Both the position numbers and the translations under genes were made by a program. This document shows positions 19,742 through 28,989 of a stretch of 64,000 bases of DNA, in pieces (the first letter of the stretch is position 1; each line of letters opens with the position of its first letter). This DNA comes from Couchioplanes azureus (GTDB lineage Bacteria > Actinomycetota > Actinomycetes > Mycobacteriales > Micromonosporaceae), in the NCBI RefSeq assembly GCF_014648355.1, contig NZ_BMQY01000001.1:744001-808000 (forward strand). Reading direction: 5' to 3'. The notes under the pieces were generated by a model. It saw only the letters and a list, made by a program, of their open reading frames with translations. It was not told the origin of the DNA and did no database searches.

Positions 19742-21595
19742 GTGGCCGCTCCCGCGAAGCGTGTCGAGCAGCTGGACCGCGTGGTCATCCGGTTCGCCGG
19801 CGACTCAGGTGACGGTATGCAGCTCACCGGCGACCGGTTCACGTCGGAGACCGCTCAGCTCGGCAACGACATCTCGACGCTACCCAACTTCCCGGCGGAG
19901 ATCCGGGCGCCCGCGGGCACCCTACCGGGCGTGTCGAGCTTCCAGGTGCACTTCGCCGACTACGACATCCTGACGCCCGGCGACGCGCCGAACGTGCTGG
20001 TCGCGATGAACCCGGCCGCCCTCAAGGCGAACCTCGCCGACCTGCCCGCCGGCGCGGACATCATCGTGAACACCGACGAGTTCTCCAAGCGCAACCTGGC
20101 CAAGGTCGGTTACGCGGTGAGCCCGCTCGAGGACGGCTCGCTGGACGAGTGGTCGGTGCACCCGGTGGCCCTGACGTCGATGACCGTGGCGGCGCTCGCG
20201 GACTCCGGCGTACCCAAGAAAGACGCCGAGCGCGCCAAGAACATGTTCGCCCTCGGCCTGCTGAGCTGGATGTACTCGCGGCCGTACCAGTCGACGCTGC
20301 GCTTCCTGGAGCGCAAGTTCGCCAAGCGGCCCGAGCTGGTGGCGGCGAACAAGGCCGCCTTCCAGGCGGGGTGGAACTTCGGCGAGACCACCGAGACCTT
20401 CTCGGTCCGCTACGAGGTCAAGCCCGCGAAGATGACCCCGGGCACCTACCGCAACATCACCGGCAACGCCGCGCTCGCCCTGGGCCTGGTGGCGGCCGGT
20501 GTGCGCGCCAAGCTGCCGGTGTTCCTGGGCGCGTACCCGATCACCCCGGCCTCGGACATCCTGCACGAGCTGAGCAAGCACAAGCGGTTCGGCATCACCA
20601 CCATGCAGGCCGAGGACGAGATCGCCGCGATCGGTGCCGCCCTCGGCGCCTCGTACGGTGGCGCGCTCGGCGTGACCACCACCTCCGGCCCGGGCGTGGC
20701 GCTCAAGGGCGAGACGATCTCCCTGGCCATCGCGCTGGAGCTGCCTCTGGTCATCGTCGACGTGCAGCGCGCGGGCCCGTCGACGGGCATGCCGACCAAG
20801 ACCGAGCAGGCCGACCTCAACATGGCGCTGTACGGGCGCCACGGCGAGGCACCCCTGGCCGTCATCGCGCCGAAGTCGCCGTCGGACTGCTTCCACGCGG
20901 CGATCGAGGCGGCCCGGATCGCCCTGACCTACCGCACGCCGGTGATCCTGCTCTCGGACAACTACGTGGCGAACGGCTCCGAGCCGTGGCTGCTGCCCGA
21001 GGTCTCCGAGCTGCCGGACCTGCGGGTCGACTTCGCCACCGCGCCCAACGGCGAGGACGGGCGCTTCCTGCCGTACCTGCGCGATCCGCAGACGATGGCC
21101 CGCCCGTGGGCGGTGCCCGGCACGCCGGGCCTGGAGCACCGGATCGGCGGCCTGGAGAAGGCCGACAAGACCGGTGACATCTCCTACGACCCGGCCAACC
21201 ACGAGTTCATGGTCCGCACCCGCGCGGCGCGGATCGAGGCGATCCCCGTCCCCGACATCGATGTCGAGGACCCGGACGAGAACGCGCGCGTGCTCGTGCT
21301 GGGCTGGGGTTCGACGTACGGGCCGATCGGGGCCGCCTGCCGGGCCCTGCGCCAACGCGGTCTGCCGATCGCCCAGGCGCACCTGCGGCACCTGGCGCCG
21401 CTGCCGGCGAATCTCGGCGAGGTGCTGAAGGCGTACGACAAGGTGATCGTCCCGGAGATGAACCTGGGCCAGCTGGCCCACGTGATCCGCGCCCGGTACC
21501 TGGTCGACGCCGTTCCCTTCAACCAGATCAGCGGCCTGCCGTTCACGGCCGCCACGCTGGAGAACATGCTCGAGGACGTGGTCAAGAATGGCTAG
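19742..21595 (+). CDS. korA: 2-oxoacid:ferredoxin oxidoreductase, fused gamma-alpha subunit
   Basis: 617 residues. The gamma domain comes first (VVIRFAGDSGDGMQLTGDRF, about 12-190), then the alpha pyrimidine-binding domain with YPITPASDIL and the transketolase-like C-terminal region (RVLVLGWGSTYGPI). With KorB it forms the thiamine-dependent enzyme that oxidatively decarboxylates a 2-oxoacid, most likely 2-oxoglutarate in actinobacteria, and reduces ferredoxin; the substrate is inferred from relatives. It overlaps korB by 8 bp, so the subunits are coupled. Confidence 0.93.
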   Translation: MAAPAKRVEQLDRVVIRFAGDSGDGMQLTGDRFTSETAQLGNDISTLPNFPAEIRAPAGTLPGVSSFQVHFADYDILTPGDAPNVLVAMNPAALKANLADLPAGADIIVNTDEFSKRNLAKVGYAVSPLEDGSLDEWSVHPVALTSMTVAALADSGVPKKDAERAKNMFALGLLSWMYSRPYQSTLRFLERKFAKRPELVAANKAAFQAGWNFGETTETFSVRYEVKPAKMTPGTYRNITGNAALALGLVAAGVRAKLPVFLGAYPITPASDILHELSKHKRFGITTMQAEDEIAAIGAALGASYGGALGVTTTSGPGVALKGETISLAIALELPLVIVDVQRAGPSTGMPTKTEQADLNMALYGRHGEAPLAVIAPKSPSDCFHAAIEAARIALTYRTPVILLSDNYVANGSEPWLLPEVSELPDLRVDFATAPNGEDGRFLPYLRDPQTMARPWAVPGTPGLEHRIGGLEKADKTGDISYDPANHEFMVRTRAARIEAIPVPDIDVEDPDENARVLVLGWGSTYGPIGAACRALRQRGLPIAQAHLRHLAPLPANLGEVLKAYDKVIVPEMNLGQLAHVIRARYLVDAVPFNQISGLPFTAATLENMLEDVVKNG

Positions 21596-22610
21596 CCCGA
21601 CGATCCCGCTGAAGCTGACGGCGAAGGACTTCAAGTCCGACCAGGAGGTGCGCTGGTGCCCGGGCTGCGGTGACTATGCGATCCTCGCGGCCGTGCAGGG
21701 CTTCATGCCCGAGCTCGGCATCCCGCGGGAGAACATCGTCTTCGTCTCCGGCATCGGCTGCTCGTCGCGCTTCCCGTACTACATGAACACGTACGGGATG
21801 CACTCGATCCACGGCCGCGCCCCGGCCATCGCCTCGGGTCTGTCCGCCTCCCGCCCCGACCTGTCGGTCTGGGTGGTGACCGGCGACGGCGACGCGCTCT
21901 CGATCGGCGGCAACCACCTGATCCACGCGCTGCGGCGCAACGTCAACCTGAAGATCCTGCTCTTCAACAACCGGATCTACGGGCTGACCAAGGGTCAGTA
22001 CAGCCCCACCTCGGAGCTGGGCAAGATCACGAAGTCGACGCCGGCGGGCTCGGCGGACTCGCCGTTCAACCCGCTGTCGCTGGCGCTGGGTGCGGAGGCG
22101 ACCTTCGTGGCCCGCACCATCGACTCCGACCGCAAGCACCTGCAGTCGGTGCTGCGCGCGGCGGCCGAGCACGAGGGTTCCGCCTTCGTGGAGATCTACC
22201 AGAACTGCAACATCTTCAACGACGGCGCGTTCGAGCTGATCAAGGACCCGTCCACCCGGGACGACCACCTCATCCGCCTCGAGCAGGGGCAGCCGATCAC
22301 CTTCGGGCCGGACGGCCGCTACTCGGTCGTGCACCCCGAGGGCAGCTTCGGCCTGCAGGTGCAGGAGGGCGGTGTGCCGATCGTGCACGACGCGACCGTG
22401 GACGACCCGGCGTACGCGTTCGCCCTGACCCGGCTCTCCGGATCGGATCTCGGCACGACCCCGATCGGGGTCTTCCGCGACGTCCGGCGCCCGTCCTACG
22501 ACGAGCTCATCCAGAAGCAGCTGCAGGACGCCCGGAGCCAGGCGGACGGTACGCCCGAGGAGATGCTCGGCGACCTGCTCAACGCCGGGGACACCTGGAC
22601 GATCATGTAA
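21588..22610 (+). CDS. korB: 2-oxoacid:ferredoxin oxidoreductase, beta subunit
   Basis: 340 residues. The thiamine-diphosphate motif is VVTGDGDALSIGGNHLIHALRRNVNLKILLFNN (GDGD at the start, NN at the end, given here in pieces: GDGDALSIGG and ILLFNNRIYGLTKGQ). Cys residues in RWCPGCGDYA bind the [4Fe-4S] cluster. It pairs with KorA. The gene converges with the potassium-channel gene after a 13-bp gap, too short for an obvious terminator. Confidence 0.94.
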   Translation: MASPTIPLKLTAKDFKSDQEVRWCPGCGDYAILAAVQGFMPELGIPRENIVFVSGIGCSSRFPYYMNTYGMHSIHGRAPAIASGLSASRPDLSVWVVTGDGDALSIGGNHLIHALRRNVNLKILLFNNRIYGLTKGQYSPTSELGKITKSTPAGSADSPFNPLSLALGAEATFVARTIDSDRKHLQSVLRAAAEHEGSAFVEIYQNCNIFNDGAFELIKDPSTRDDHLIRLEQGQPITFGPDGRYSVVHPEGSFGLQVQEGGVPIVHDATVDDPAYAFALTRLSGSDLGTTPIGVFRDVRRPSYDELIQKQLQDARSQADGTPEEMLGDLLNAGDTWTIM

Positions 22611-22623
22611 CCGCCGGTCGCGC

Positions 22624-23634
22624 TCAGGGCACCACGACGGTGTTGCTCTCGTCGCGGATGTAGATGAGCATGTCGCCGGTTTCGATCGTCTCGGCCTGCT
22701 CGCCGCCGAGCGCCACCACCTTGCCGCGCCGGATCAGGGCGACCACGAGGGTGTGCAGCTCGCGCGGGTTGCGGCCGACCTCGCCGCGCTCCGCCGACCG
22801 CATCGCCAGCGCCATGCCCTGCCCCGGCGTGAGCAGGTCCTCGACCACGTCGATCAGTGGCGGCGTCGTGGTGGTGAGGCCGAGCAGACGCCCGGCGGTC
22901 GAGGAGGAGACGATCACGTGGTGGGCGCCGCTCTGCTTGAGCAGTGCCGCGTTCTCCTGCTCCCGCACCGCGGCGATGATGCGGACCTGGCCGGCGGTCA
23001 ACTGCCGTACGGTCAGGGAGATCAGGACGGAGGCCTCGTCGCTGTCGGTGGCGATGATGACCGACTTGCAGTTCTTGACGTCGGCCTGCAGCAGCACCGC
23101 CGAGCGGGTGGCGTTGCCCTCGATGGTGACCAGGCCGTTGGCCGTGGCCTGCCGCAGGGCGGCCTCACGGTTCTCCACCACGACGATGCGCGACTTGTCG
23201 TAGCCGGTCTCGAGCAGAGCGCTGATCGCCGCGCGGCCCTTGGTGCCGTACCCGCAGACGATGACGTGGTCCTTCAACTTTCGCCTCCACCGGCTCACCC
23301 GCAGGCTGTTCCGGTACTGGTCGGTCAGCACCTCGAGGGTCGTGCCGACCAGGATGATCAGGAAGAGCACCCGTGCCGGGGTGATGAACAGGATGTTGAC
23401 CAGGCGCGCGTCCGGCGTGACCGGGGTGATGTCGCCGTAGCCGGTGGTCGACAGCGACACGACCGCGTAATAGAAGCAGTCGAGCATCGTCAGGCCGTCC
23501 TCGTTGACGTCCCGGTAACCGTCCCGGTCCGCGTAGATCACGAAGGCGGCGAGCAGCACGAGGACGACCGCGGCCACCATCCGGACGGCGAGGGCACGCA
23601 GCGGTCCCTGCCGGACCAGCGGTAGATGAATCAC
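22624..23634 (-). CDS. two-helix potassium channel with RCK (TrkA) domain
   Basis: 336 residues. The selectivity filter is STTGYGDITP, between two membrane helices (about 14-33 and 85-105). A Rossmann RCK-N domain starts VIVCGYGTKGRAAISALL, and an RCK-C region ends the protein (MLIYIRDESNTVVVP). This is the Kch/MthK layout: a tetrameric K+ channel gated by ligand binding to the RCK ring. GTG 23634 follows AGGCGG by 7 nt. It lies alone on its strand. Confidence 0.92.
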   Translation of the reverse strand: MIHLPLVRQGPLRALAVRMVAAVVLVLLAAFVIYADRDGYRDVNEDGLTMLDCFYYAVVSLSTTGYGDITPVTPDARLVNILFITPARVLFLIILVGTTLEVLTDQYRNSLRVSRWRRKLKDHVIVCGYGTKGRAAISALLETGYDKSRIVVVENREAALRQATANGLVTIEGNATRSAVLLQADVKNCKSVIIATDSDEASVLISLTVRQLTAGQVRIIAAVREQENAALLKQSGAHHVIVSSSTAGRLLGLTTTTPPLIDVVEDLLTPGQGMALAMRSAERGEVGRNPRELHTLVVALIRRGKVVALGGEQAETIETGDMLIYIRDESNTVVVP

Positions 23635-23761
23635 GGGACGTCCGCCTGCACGTTCACACCATAGCGGCCCGGTCCCACCGCCCTTTCCAGGACATCACGG
23701 CCGGGTCGGTCTTTCCGTTCGGGGCCGCTCGACTCGGGCCGGTTTTCCCGGCCTCCGGCGG

Positions 23762-26700
23762 TCAGGTCAGCGTCTGGGCGAAGCGGGTCGAGCCGTGTTC
23801 GAGGTCGGGGTGCTCGACGGCCAGCGCGGCCGCGACGGCCCGGGTGAAGCCCATCTCGGCGCCGTCCGCGTAGGCCGCGTCGAAGGTCGCGTCGCCCAGC
23901 CGGCGGCGCAGAACGGCCTGCTGAGCAGCCCAGAAACCGCCGAACTGCGTGGCGCGCCGCGCTCCCCGCACCGACTCCGCACCGCCGAACAGCAACGCCC
24001 CGGTGATCGGATCGTCGCCCTGCACGCAGCGCACGGCGATGGCCGCGACGGCGTCGGCGGCCGCGCCCCGAAAGCCGTGCCGCAGCCGGGACCGCAGGGC
24101 CACCACCAGGTGGTCGTGCGCGGCGACCAGGTCGCCGCGGCGAAGCGCGACCATCCCGAGAAGCCAGTCGACGGTACGGCGGCCCCGCTCGTCCGGGCGT
24201 CCCGCCTCGATGAGCCGCGCCCCGCCGAGCAGCTCGGCCGCCTCGTCCAGGGCGTCGCGGTGCCAGAGCAGCTCCGCGAGCGCGACGACCGCGGACAGGG
24301 CCGCGGCCGGCACCCCGTCGCGCTCCGCGCGGGCGATGACCTCCCGGCAGATCTCCTCGGCCTCCCCGTTGCGGCCGGACTCGATCAACGACACCCGGTG
24401 CCCGGCGAGCGCGCGCACCAGCAGGGACGGATCATCGGCCTGCCGGGCGATCCGCTCCGCCCGCCCGAGGAACCGCGTCCGCTCGTCCCGGTCGGCGGAG
24501 ATCCCGGCATGCACCAGATAGGCGGAGGCCAGGTCGGCGGGCAGCACGTGGACGGACTGGAGGCTGCGGTAGAGCCGGTACAGCAGCTCCCGGCCCTCCC
24601 GGGCACCGCCGTGCTCGCGCCACCACGGGTCGAGCGCGGTGACCAGCCGCAGCCCGGCGCGCGGATCGCCGCCGGACACGGACCAGCGCAGCGCCGACTG
24701 CCACTCCTTCACGTACGGGGAGAGCTCGGTCAGCGACACCGTGCGCGGCTGCCCGTCGGTGTCCACGGCGACCCCGTCCAGGGTGTACAGCGACCAGTCG
24801 ACGTGCCCGTTCCGCGCCTGCCGCTCCTCCCCAGCGGCGGCGAGCCGGCGCGCGGCGTACGCCTTGACCTGATCGGACATCCGGTATCGCGGCCCGGACA
24901 CGACGTCGATGAGCGACCGGTCGGCAAGCTCGGAGAGCGCGCCGAAGGCGTCGTCGCCGGACCACTCGACGGTGGCCAGCTCCACCGGGCCGGCGAAGAC
25001 GGCGAGGCGGCGCAGCAGGGCGGCGGCCGCCGGGCTGAGGCTGCGGTAGGACCAGTCGAGATTGCGGGTCAGGCTGTTGTGCCGTTCCCGGGCGTCGACC
25101 GGCGTGAAGCCGGCGGCAACCAGGCCGAGTTCGCCGGAGAAGCCGTCCACGAGCAGGTCGGCGAAGCCGCGGGTCACGATCGTCGTCGGCGCACCGGCGG
25201 CTTCGAGGCCGCCGAGGCCGAAGCCACCGCCGGAGGCGGCTCCGTCACCCGGGCCGGCCCAGGCCTGACCCCTCAGGGCGCGGTTGCCGGCACCTCCCGC
25301 GGCGCCGTCGACCATGACCTGGTTGGCCAGGGCGACCTCGATCAAGGCCTCGGCGGCCCGCGCCTCGGCGACCCGTGCTCCCCGGGCCGCAACGGCCGGC
25401 ACCTGCACGCCGGCGGCTTCGCGGCCGGGGTCGAGGGCGGCGACCGGGTCGTCGAGCCGCTCGGCGAGCTGGTCGGCCGAGACGAGTCGGAGCCGGTCGG
25501 CGGCGAGCTCCACGGCCAGCGGGTGACCGTCCAGTTTCGACGCCACCCGCCCGAGGTCGGCGGCCTCACCGTCCGCGACGGGCCGCCCGCCCCGCGCCGC
25601 GACCACCCGATCCGCGAGCAGGGCGTAGGCATCGCCGGGCGCCATCGGAGGCAGCCGCCAGACCAGCTCGCCCGGCAACCCCAGCGGCGCCCGCGACGTC
25701 GCGAGCACCTCCAGCCGCGGGCACACGGTCAGCAACCGCCGGACGAAATGCTTGGCCTCGCCGGGAAGGGCGTCGCAGGTGTCGAGGAGCAGCAGCATGC
25801 GACCGTGCCGGCACCGGTCGACGATGGATTCCAGGATCGGCCGGCCGGGCTCGGTGCGCACGCCCATCGCGGCGGCCAGCGCCGCCTCCGGCCGACCTTC
25901 GGCGAGGTCGACGGCCCAGACCCCGTCCGGGTACGACGGCAGCACATGCTCCGCGACCGCGAGGGCGATCCGCGTCTTGCCGCACCCTCCGGAGCCGGCG
26001 ACGGTGACGATCCGATGGGTGCCGACCAGCTCCCGCAGCTCGGCGACCTCGCTCTGCCTGCCGACGAAGGGCGTCACCGGGGCGGGAAGGTTGTGCACCG
26101 GAGCGGCCGCGGTGCGCGGCGGGGGAAAGGAGCGCTCCAGGCCCGGCGCGTCGATCTGGAACAGCCGCTCCGCGTCGTCGAACCCCCGGAGCCGGTGCAG
26201 CCCCAGGTCGACCAGGCCGATACCCGCCAGGGTGTCGTCCACGGTGGCCGGGACGTCGTCTTCTCCGCGCCGCCCCGGCCTCGTCGTGCCCACCGGCGGG
26301 CCCGGCGCCGGCCGCAACATTCCGGCTTCCCCGGCCTCGGGCACGTCCGGCCAGAGGGTCGTGGCCTGGGCGGTCGCCTCGGAGCACAAGATCTGACCGC
26401 CATGGGCGGCGGCGGCCACCCGGGCGGCCCGGTGCACCTCCGTGCTGGTGTACTCGCCGCCCACCGGCGTGGCCCATCCGGTGTGGAGTCCCATCCGGAC
26501 CCGGGGGGCCGCGTCCGGGCTGGGCCACGAATGTGCGGCAAGTGCCCGCTGTGACGCCACGCACGCCGCGACGGCGGCCGCGGCGTCGCCGAAAGCAACG
26601 AAGAAGGAATCACCCTCTGTAAATAGCTCGATGCCGGAGTGATTACGCAACGCACCACGAAGCACCTCACGGTGATCGTTCAACACGCTGCGGTACGTCT

Positions 26701-26791
26701 CGCCGAGCATGCGGGCCAACCGCGTCGAGCCTTCGATGTCGGTGAAGACGAAGGTCACCAGCCCACTCGGCAGCTTGGTCCGTCCCGACAC
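23762..26791 (-). CDS. class III cyclase-homology domain fused to AAA/STAND ATPase
   Basis: 1009 residues from GTG 26791 (GGAGG 8 nt upstream; ATG further upstream lacks a site). Residues ~10-170 are a class III cyclase-homology domain with both metal Asp (FTDIEGST, Asp18; EGDSFF, Asp61). The purine-specifying Lys is Phe (LFTEGD) and the transition-state Asn is His (EVHRAAR, His120), though Arg124 stays; activity is uncertain. A STAND/AP-ATPase with P-loop GSGGCGKT (266-273) and Walker B LLLLDTC follows, then helical repeats. An Ala/Gly-rich insertion of about 80 residues splits the ATPase near PAVAARGARVAEARAAEAL. No LuxR-type HTH is at the C-terminus. Probably a signal-integrating regulator of unknown output. 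Confidence 0.85.
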   Translation of the reverse strand: MSGRTKLPSGLVTFVFTDIEGSTRLARMLGETYRSVLNDHREVLRGALRNHSGIELFTEGDSFFVAFGDAAAAVAACVASQRALAAHSWPSPDAAPRVRMGLHTGWATPVGGEYTSTEVHRAARVAAAAHGGQILCSEATAQATTLWPDVPEAGEAGMLRPAPGPPVGTTRPGRRGEDDVPATVDDTLAGIGLVDLGLHRLRGFDDAERLFQIDAPGLERSFPPPRTAAAPVHNLPAPVTPFVGRQSEVAELRELVGTHRIVTVAGSGGCGKTRIALAVAEHVLPSYPDGVWAVDLAEGRPEAALAAAMGVRTEPGRPILESIVDRCRHGRMLLLLDTCDALPGEAKHFVRRLLTVCPRLEVLATSRAPLGLPGELVWRLPPMAPGDAYALLADRVVAARGGRPVADGEAADLGRVASKLDGHPLAVELAADRLRLVSADQLAERLDDPVAALDPGREAAGVQVPAVAARGARVAEARAAEALIEVALANQVMVDGAAGGAGNRALRGQAWAGPGDGAASGGGFGLGGLEAAGAPTTIVTRGFADLLVDGFSGELGLVAAGFTPVDARERHNSLTRNLDWSYRSLSPAAAALLRRLAVFAGPVELATVEWSGDDAFGALSELADRSLIDVVSGPRYRMSDQVKAYAARRLAAAGEERQARNGHVDWSLYTLDGVAVDTDGQPRTVSLTELSPYVKEWQSALRWSVSGGDPRAGLRLVTALDPWWREHGGAREGRELLYRLYRSLQSVHVLPADLASAYLVHAGISADRDERTRFLGRAERIARQADDPSLLVRALAGHRVSLIESGRNGEAEEICREVIARAERDGVPAAALSAVVALAELLWHRDALDEAAELLGGARLIEAGRPDERGRRTVDWLLGMVALRRGDLVAAHDHLVVALRSRLRHGFRGAAADAVAAIAVRCVQGDDPITGALLFGGAESVRGARRATQFGGFWAAQQAVLRRRLGDATFDAAYADGAEMGFTRAVAAALAVEHPDLEHGSTRFAQTLT

Positions 26792-27300
26792 GGTGAGAAC
26801 CTCCGCCCCCTTGGGAAGTCGCGATCCATGCTGCCGCACCGCGATCACGTGGCACATCGTAGGAACGGTCGGTAACCGTCCACCCGCCACGGCCGACCCC
26901 GGAAGGGCGACCCCCGGAGGAGTCATTGACGTCTACGCGCGGCGCTACGCGTGACGTAACGAGGCGGTTCACGTTCGGGTCACGCGGTGAATGGTCAATT
27001 CCACCGAGCCGAACGGGCGTACCCGCAAGAGTCACGGTGTGCGACATGTTGTGCGACTCCCCGGGTGAACGCTCCGACATGCCTCTTCGGACGGTCGCCG
27101 GCCGCCGTAGCCCCGCAGCCGACGGACCATCGCCCGCTCAGCGGCGCGCACCGATCCCCGGCCGAAATCGGCGCCGCTGCCCACGCGGATGCTGTCATGT
27201 CGCCCGTGGCCGCCATCGACCCTCCCGTGGGCCAACGGCTCCGCCTCGCCCACGGTCACGGCCACGACCGGTCCCGCCTCCCGTCGTCACTCCCAGGCGA
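26792..27300. other. 509-bp intergenic region with an 8-bp inverted repeat
   Basis: No gene is supported. CGCGTGAC (26948-26955) and its exact complement GTCACGCG (26979-26986) lie 31 bp apart, about 160-190 bp upstream of the cyclase/ATPase start, a possible operator. The remainder looks non-coding; the long open frame running through it on the plus strand is not a gene until 27643. Confidence 0.4.
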
Positions 27301-27522
27301 TCAGCAGCCACACCCTCCGCCGCAGCACCCGCCGCCGCCGGCGCCGCTGGGCGGCACCGGAAGCGTCGCGCCCCCGCGGCCGGTGAAGGCGACCGTGGAG
27401 AGGAGCTTCACGGTGTCCGCATGGCCCTGAGGGCAGGTCGCCGGGGCCGAGGCCTCGGCCATCGGACGGTTCAGTTCGAACGTGGCACCGCACGCGCGGC
27501 ATCGGAAGTCGTATCGCGGCAT
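27301..27522 (-). CDS. FmdB-family zinc ribbon protein
   Basis: 73 residues. The N-terminal zinc ribbon is MPRYDFRCRACGATFEL, with the second Cys pair replaced by CPQGH (Cys-x3-His). The C-terminus is Gly/Cys-rich (GGGGCCGGGCGC). FmdB-type small proteins were named for a putative regulator of formamidase in Methylophilus; the role of most members is unknown. The frame continues far upstream without biological meaning; ATG 27522 is the conserved start. Confidence 0.87.
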   Translation of the reverse strand: MPRYDFRCRACGATFELNRPMAEASAPATCPQGHADTVKLLSTVAFTGRGGATLPVPPSGAGGGGCCGGGCGC

Positions 27523-27629
27523 CCGCACAGGGTAGGGCCAGCACGGCGGGGTTCGCTGCATCGCAGGTGCGTGGTTGTGGCACGTGCCATCGGCCCGGGT
27601 ACATGGGTTCGGCGGTGGTCCCCGCCCGG

Positions 27630-27635
27630 TAATCT
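27630..27635 (+). promoter_or_regulatory. -10 element of leaderless transglycosylase transcript
   Basis: TAATCT (five of six to TATAAT-type actinobacterial -10 elements) ends 7 nt before GTG 27643; a weak TTCGGC at 27608-27613 is a possible -35 at 16-bp spacing. Confidence 0.55.
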
Positions 27636-27642
27636 CTTGCGC

Positions 27643-28908
27643 GTGGTAGACGGGCAGGACACACCTTCGAAGCGTCCGGCGGCACCGCACCTCGGTGACC
27701 CGCCCGAAGGCTCGGGTGCGGCGCCCGAGGAGGCGACCACGGCCACCGGGGCACAGCCGTCCGACGCAAGGCCTCCCCGAGCGGAGAAACCCGTCGAGGC
27801 GGAGAAACCCGCCGAAGCCGACAAGTCTGCTGAAGCCGACAAGTCCGCCGAGGCCGCGATCCAGGCCGAGAAGCCCACACCGGCCGAGAAGCCTGCCAAG
27901 AGTGAGGCAGGCCCCGCGGCGGGTGACTCGGACGGCATGCCCGCCCCGTCGCCGACCGCCGAGGCGCTCGGGTCCCGCGGTCGCACCGGCCGCGCCGGCC
28001 GCGTCCTCCGCAGGGCCAGTCCGGCCCGGATGGCGCGCAGCACCGCCGAATGGGCCCGGCGCCCCTCCGGCCGGGTCGTCCTCCCGGCGATCGTCGCCGT
28101 GCTGCTGCTCGGCGCGGCCGGGACGGCCGGGGCCTACCTCGTTCCCCAGGCCCTGGAAGCCAGGCCGGCACCCAGCGCGACGCCCGCGTTCGGCGTCGAC
28201 TCCGGGGCGCCGGTGGCGCCGCTGCCGAGCATCAGCCTGCCGCCGAGCCTGCCCGGCACCAGCGTCGCGCCGCCGGTCGGTGGCGGGTTGCCCGCGACCG
28301 CACCCGTCGGCGTCCCCGGCAACCGGCCCGCCGATGTGCTCGCAGGCTGGGCGCAACAGGCCGGCACGCGCGTCGGTATCCCGGTGGTCGCCGTGCAGGC
28401 GTACGGATATGCCGAGCTGGTCGTCGCCCGCACGGCCCCGACCTGCCATCTGAGCTGGACCACGATCGCCGCCATCGCGAAGGTCGAGTCGGCGCACGGC
28501 AGCGCGAACGGCGCGGTGCTCGGCGTGGACGGCTCGGTGTCGCCGGCGATCTTCGGGTTGCCGCTCGACGGCAAGGGCGGGCGGCAGCTCATCCGCGACA
28601 CCGACCAGGGCGTGCTCGACAAGGACACGCAGTACGACCGGGCGATGGGACCGCTGCAGTTCATCCCGCAGACCTGGAACGAGGTCTCGGTCGGCAACGC
28701 GGTGGACGCCGACAACAACGGGGTGTCGGACCCGAACGACATCGACGACGCCGCCCTCGCGGCCGCCGTCTACCTGTGCAAGGGCGGCCGCGACCTGTCC
28801 AAGCCGGACGCCTGGTGGGACGCGGTTCTCACGTACAACGCCGTCCGCCCGTACGCGCAGAAGGTCTTCGACGCGGCCAACGAGTACGGCGTCCGCAGCC
28901 GCACCTGA
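27643..28908 (+). CDS. membrane-anchored lytic murein transglycosylase
   Basis: 421 residues. The first ~140 residues are cytoplasmic and disordered, with degenerate Glu-Lys-Pro-Ala repeats (EKPVEAEKPAEADKSAEA). One membrane helix (VVLPAIVAVLLLGAAGTAGAYL) is followed by a Pro-rich spacer and an SLT-type domain (about 265-415) with the catalytic Glu in AIAKVESAHG and the AMGPLQFIPQTW motif. The enzyme should cleave peptidoglycan between MurNAc and GlcNAc outside the membrane. GTG 27643 is chosen because a -10 element ends 7 nt before it and the repeats begin there. Confidence 0.9.
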   Translation: MVDGQDTPSKRPAAPHLGDPPEGSGAAPEEATTATGAQPSDARPPRAEKPVEAEKPAEADKSAEADKSAEAAIQAEKPTPAEKPAKSEAGPAAGDSDGMPAPSPTAEALGSRGRTGRAGRVLRRASPARMARSTAEWARRPSGRVVLPAIVAVLLLGAAGTAGAYLVPQALEARPAPSATPAFGVDSGAPVAPLPSISLPPSLPGTSVAPPVGGGLPATAPVGVPGNRPADVLAGWAQQAGTRVGIPVVAVQAYGYAELVVARTAPTCHLSWTTIAAIAKVESAHGSANGAVLGVDGSVSPAIFGLPLDGKGGRQLIRDTDQGVLDKDTQYDRAMGPLQFIPQTWNEVSVGNAVDADNNGVSDPNDIDDAALAAAVYLCKGGRDLSKPDAWWDAVLTYNAVRPYAQKVFDAANEYGVRSRT

Positions 28909-28989
28909 CCAACAACCCACAGTGACGAGTCGCATACATTTGTGCACCCGAGGCTTCCCTGAAGGTCGAGATACCGGCAAGCTGTACGC

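Noticed and set aside
19922..21634. 570-codon minus-strand frame over korA
   Set aside because: Low-complexity translation (His/Arg/Gly repeats); the plus strand has the KorA motifs.
26926..27642. Upstream part of the frame leading into the transglycosylase
   Set aside because: No start with a ribosome site, poor codon bias, and a leaderless promoter places the start at 27643.
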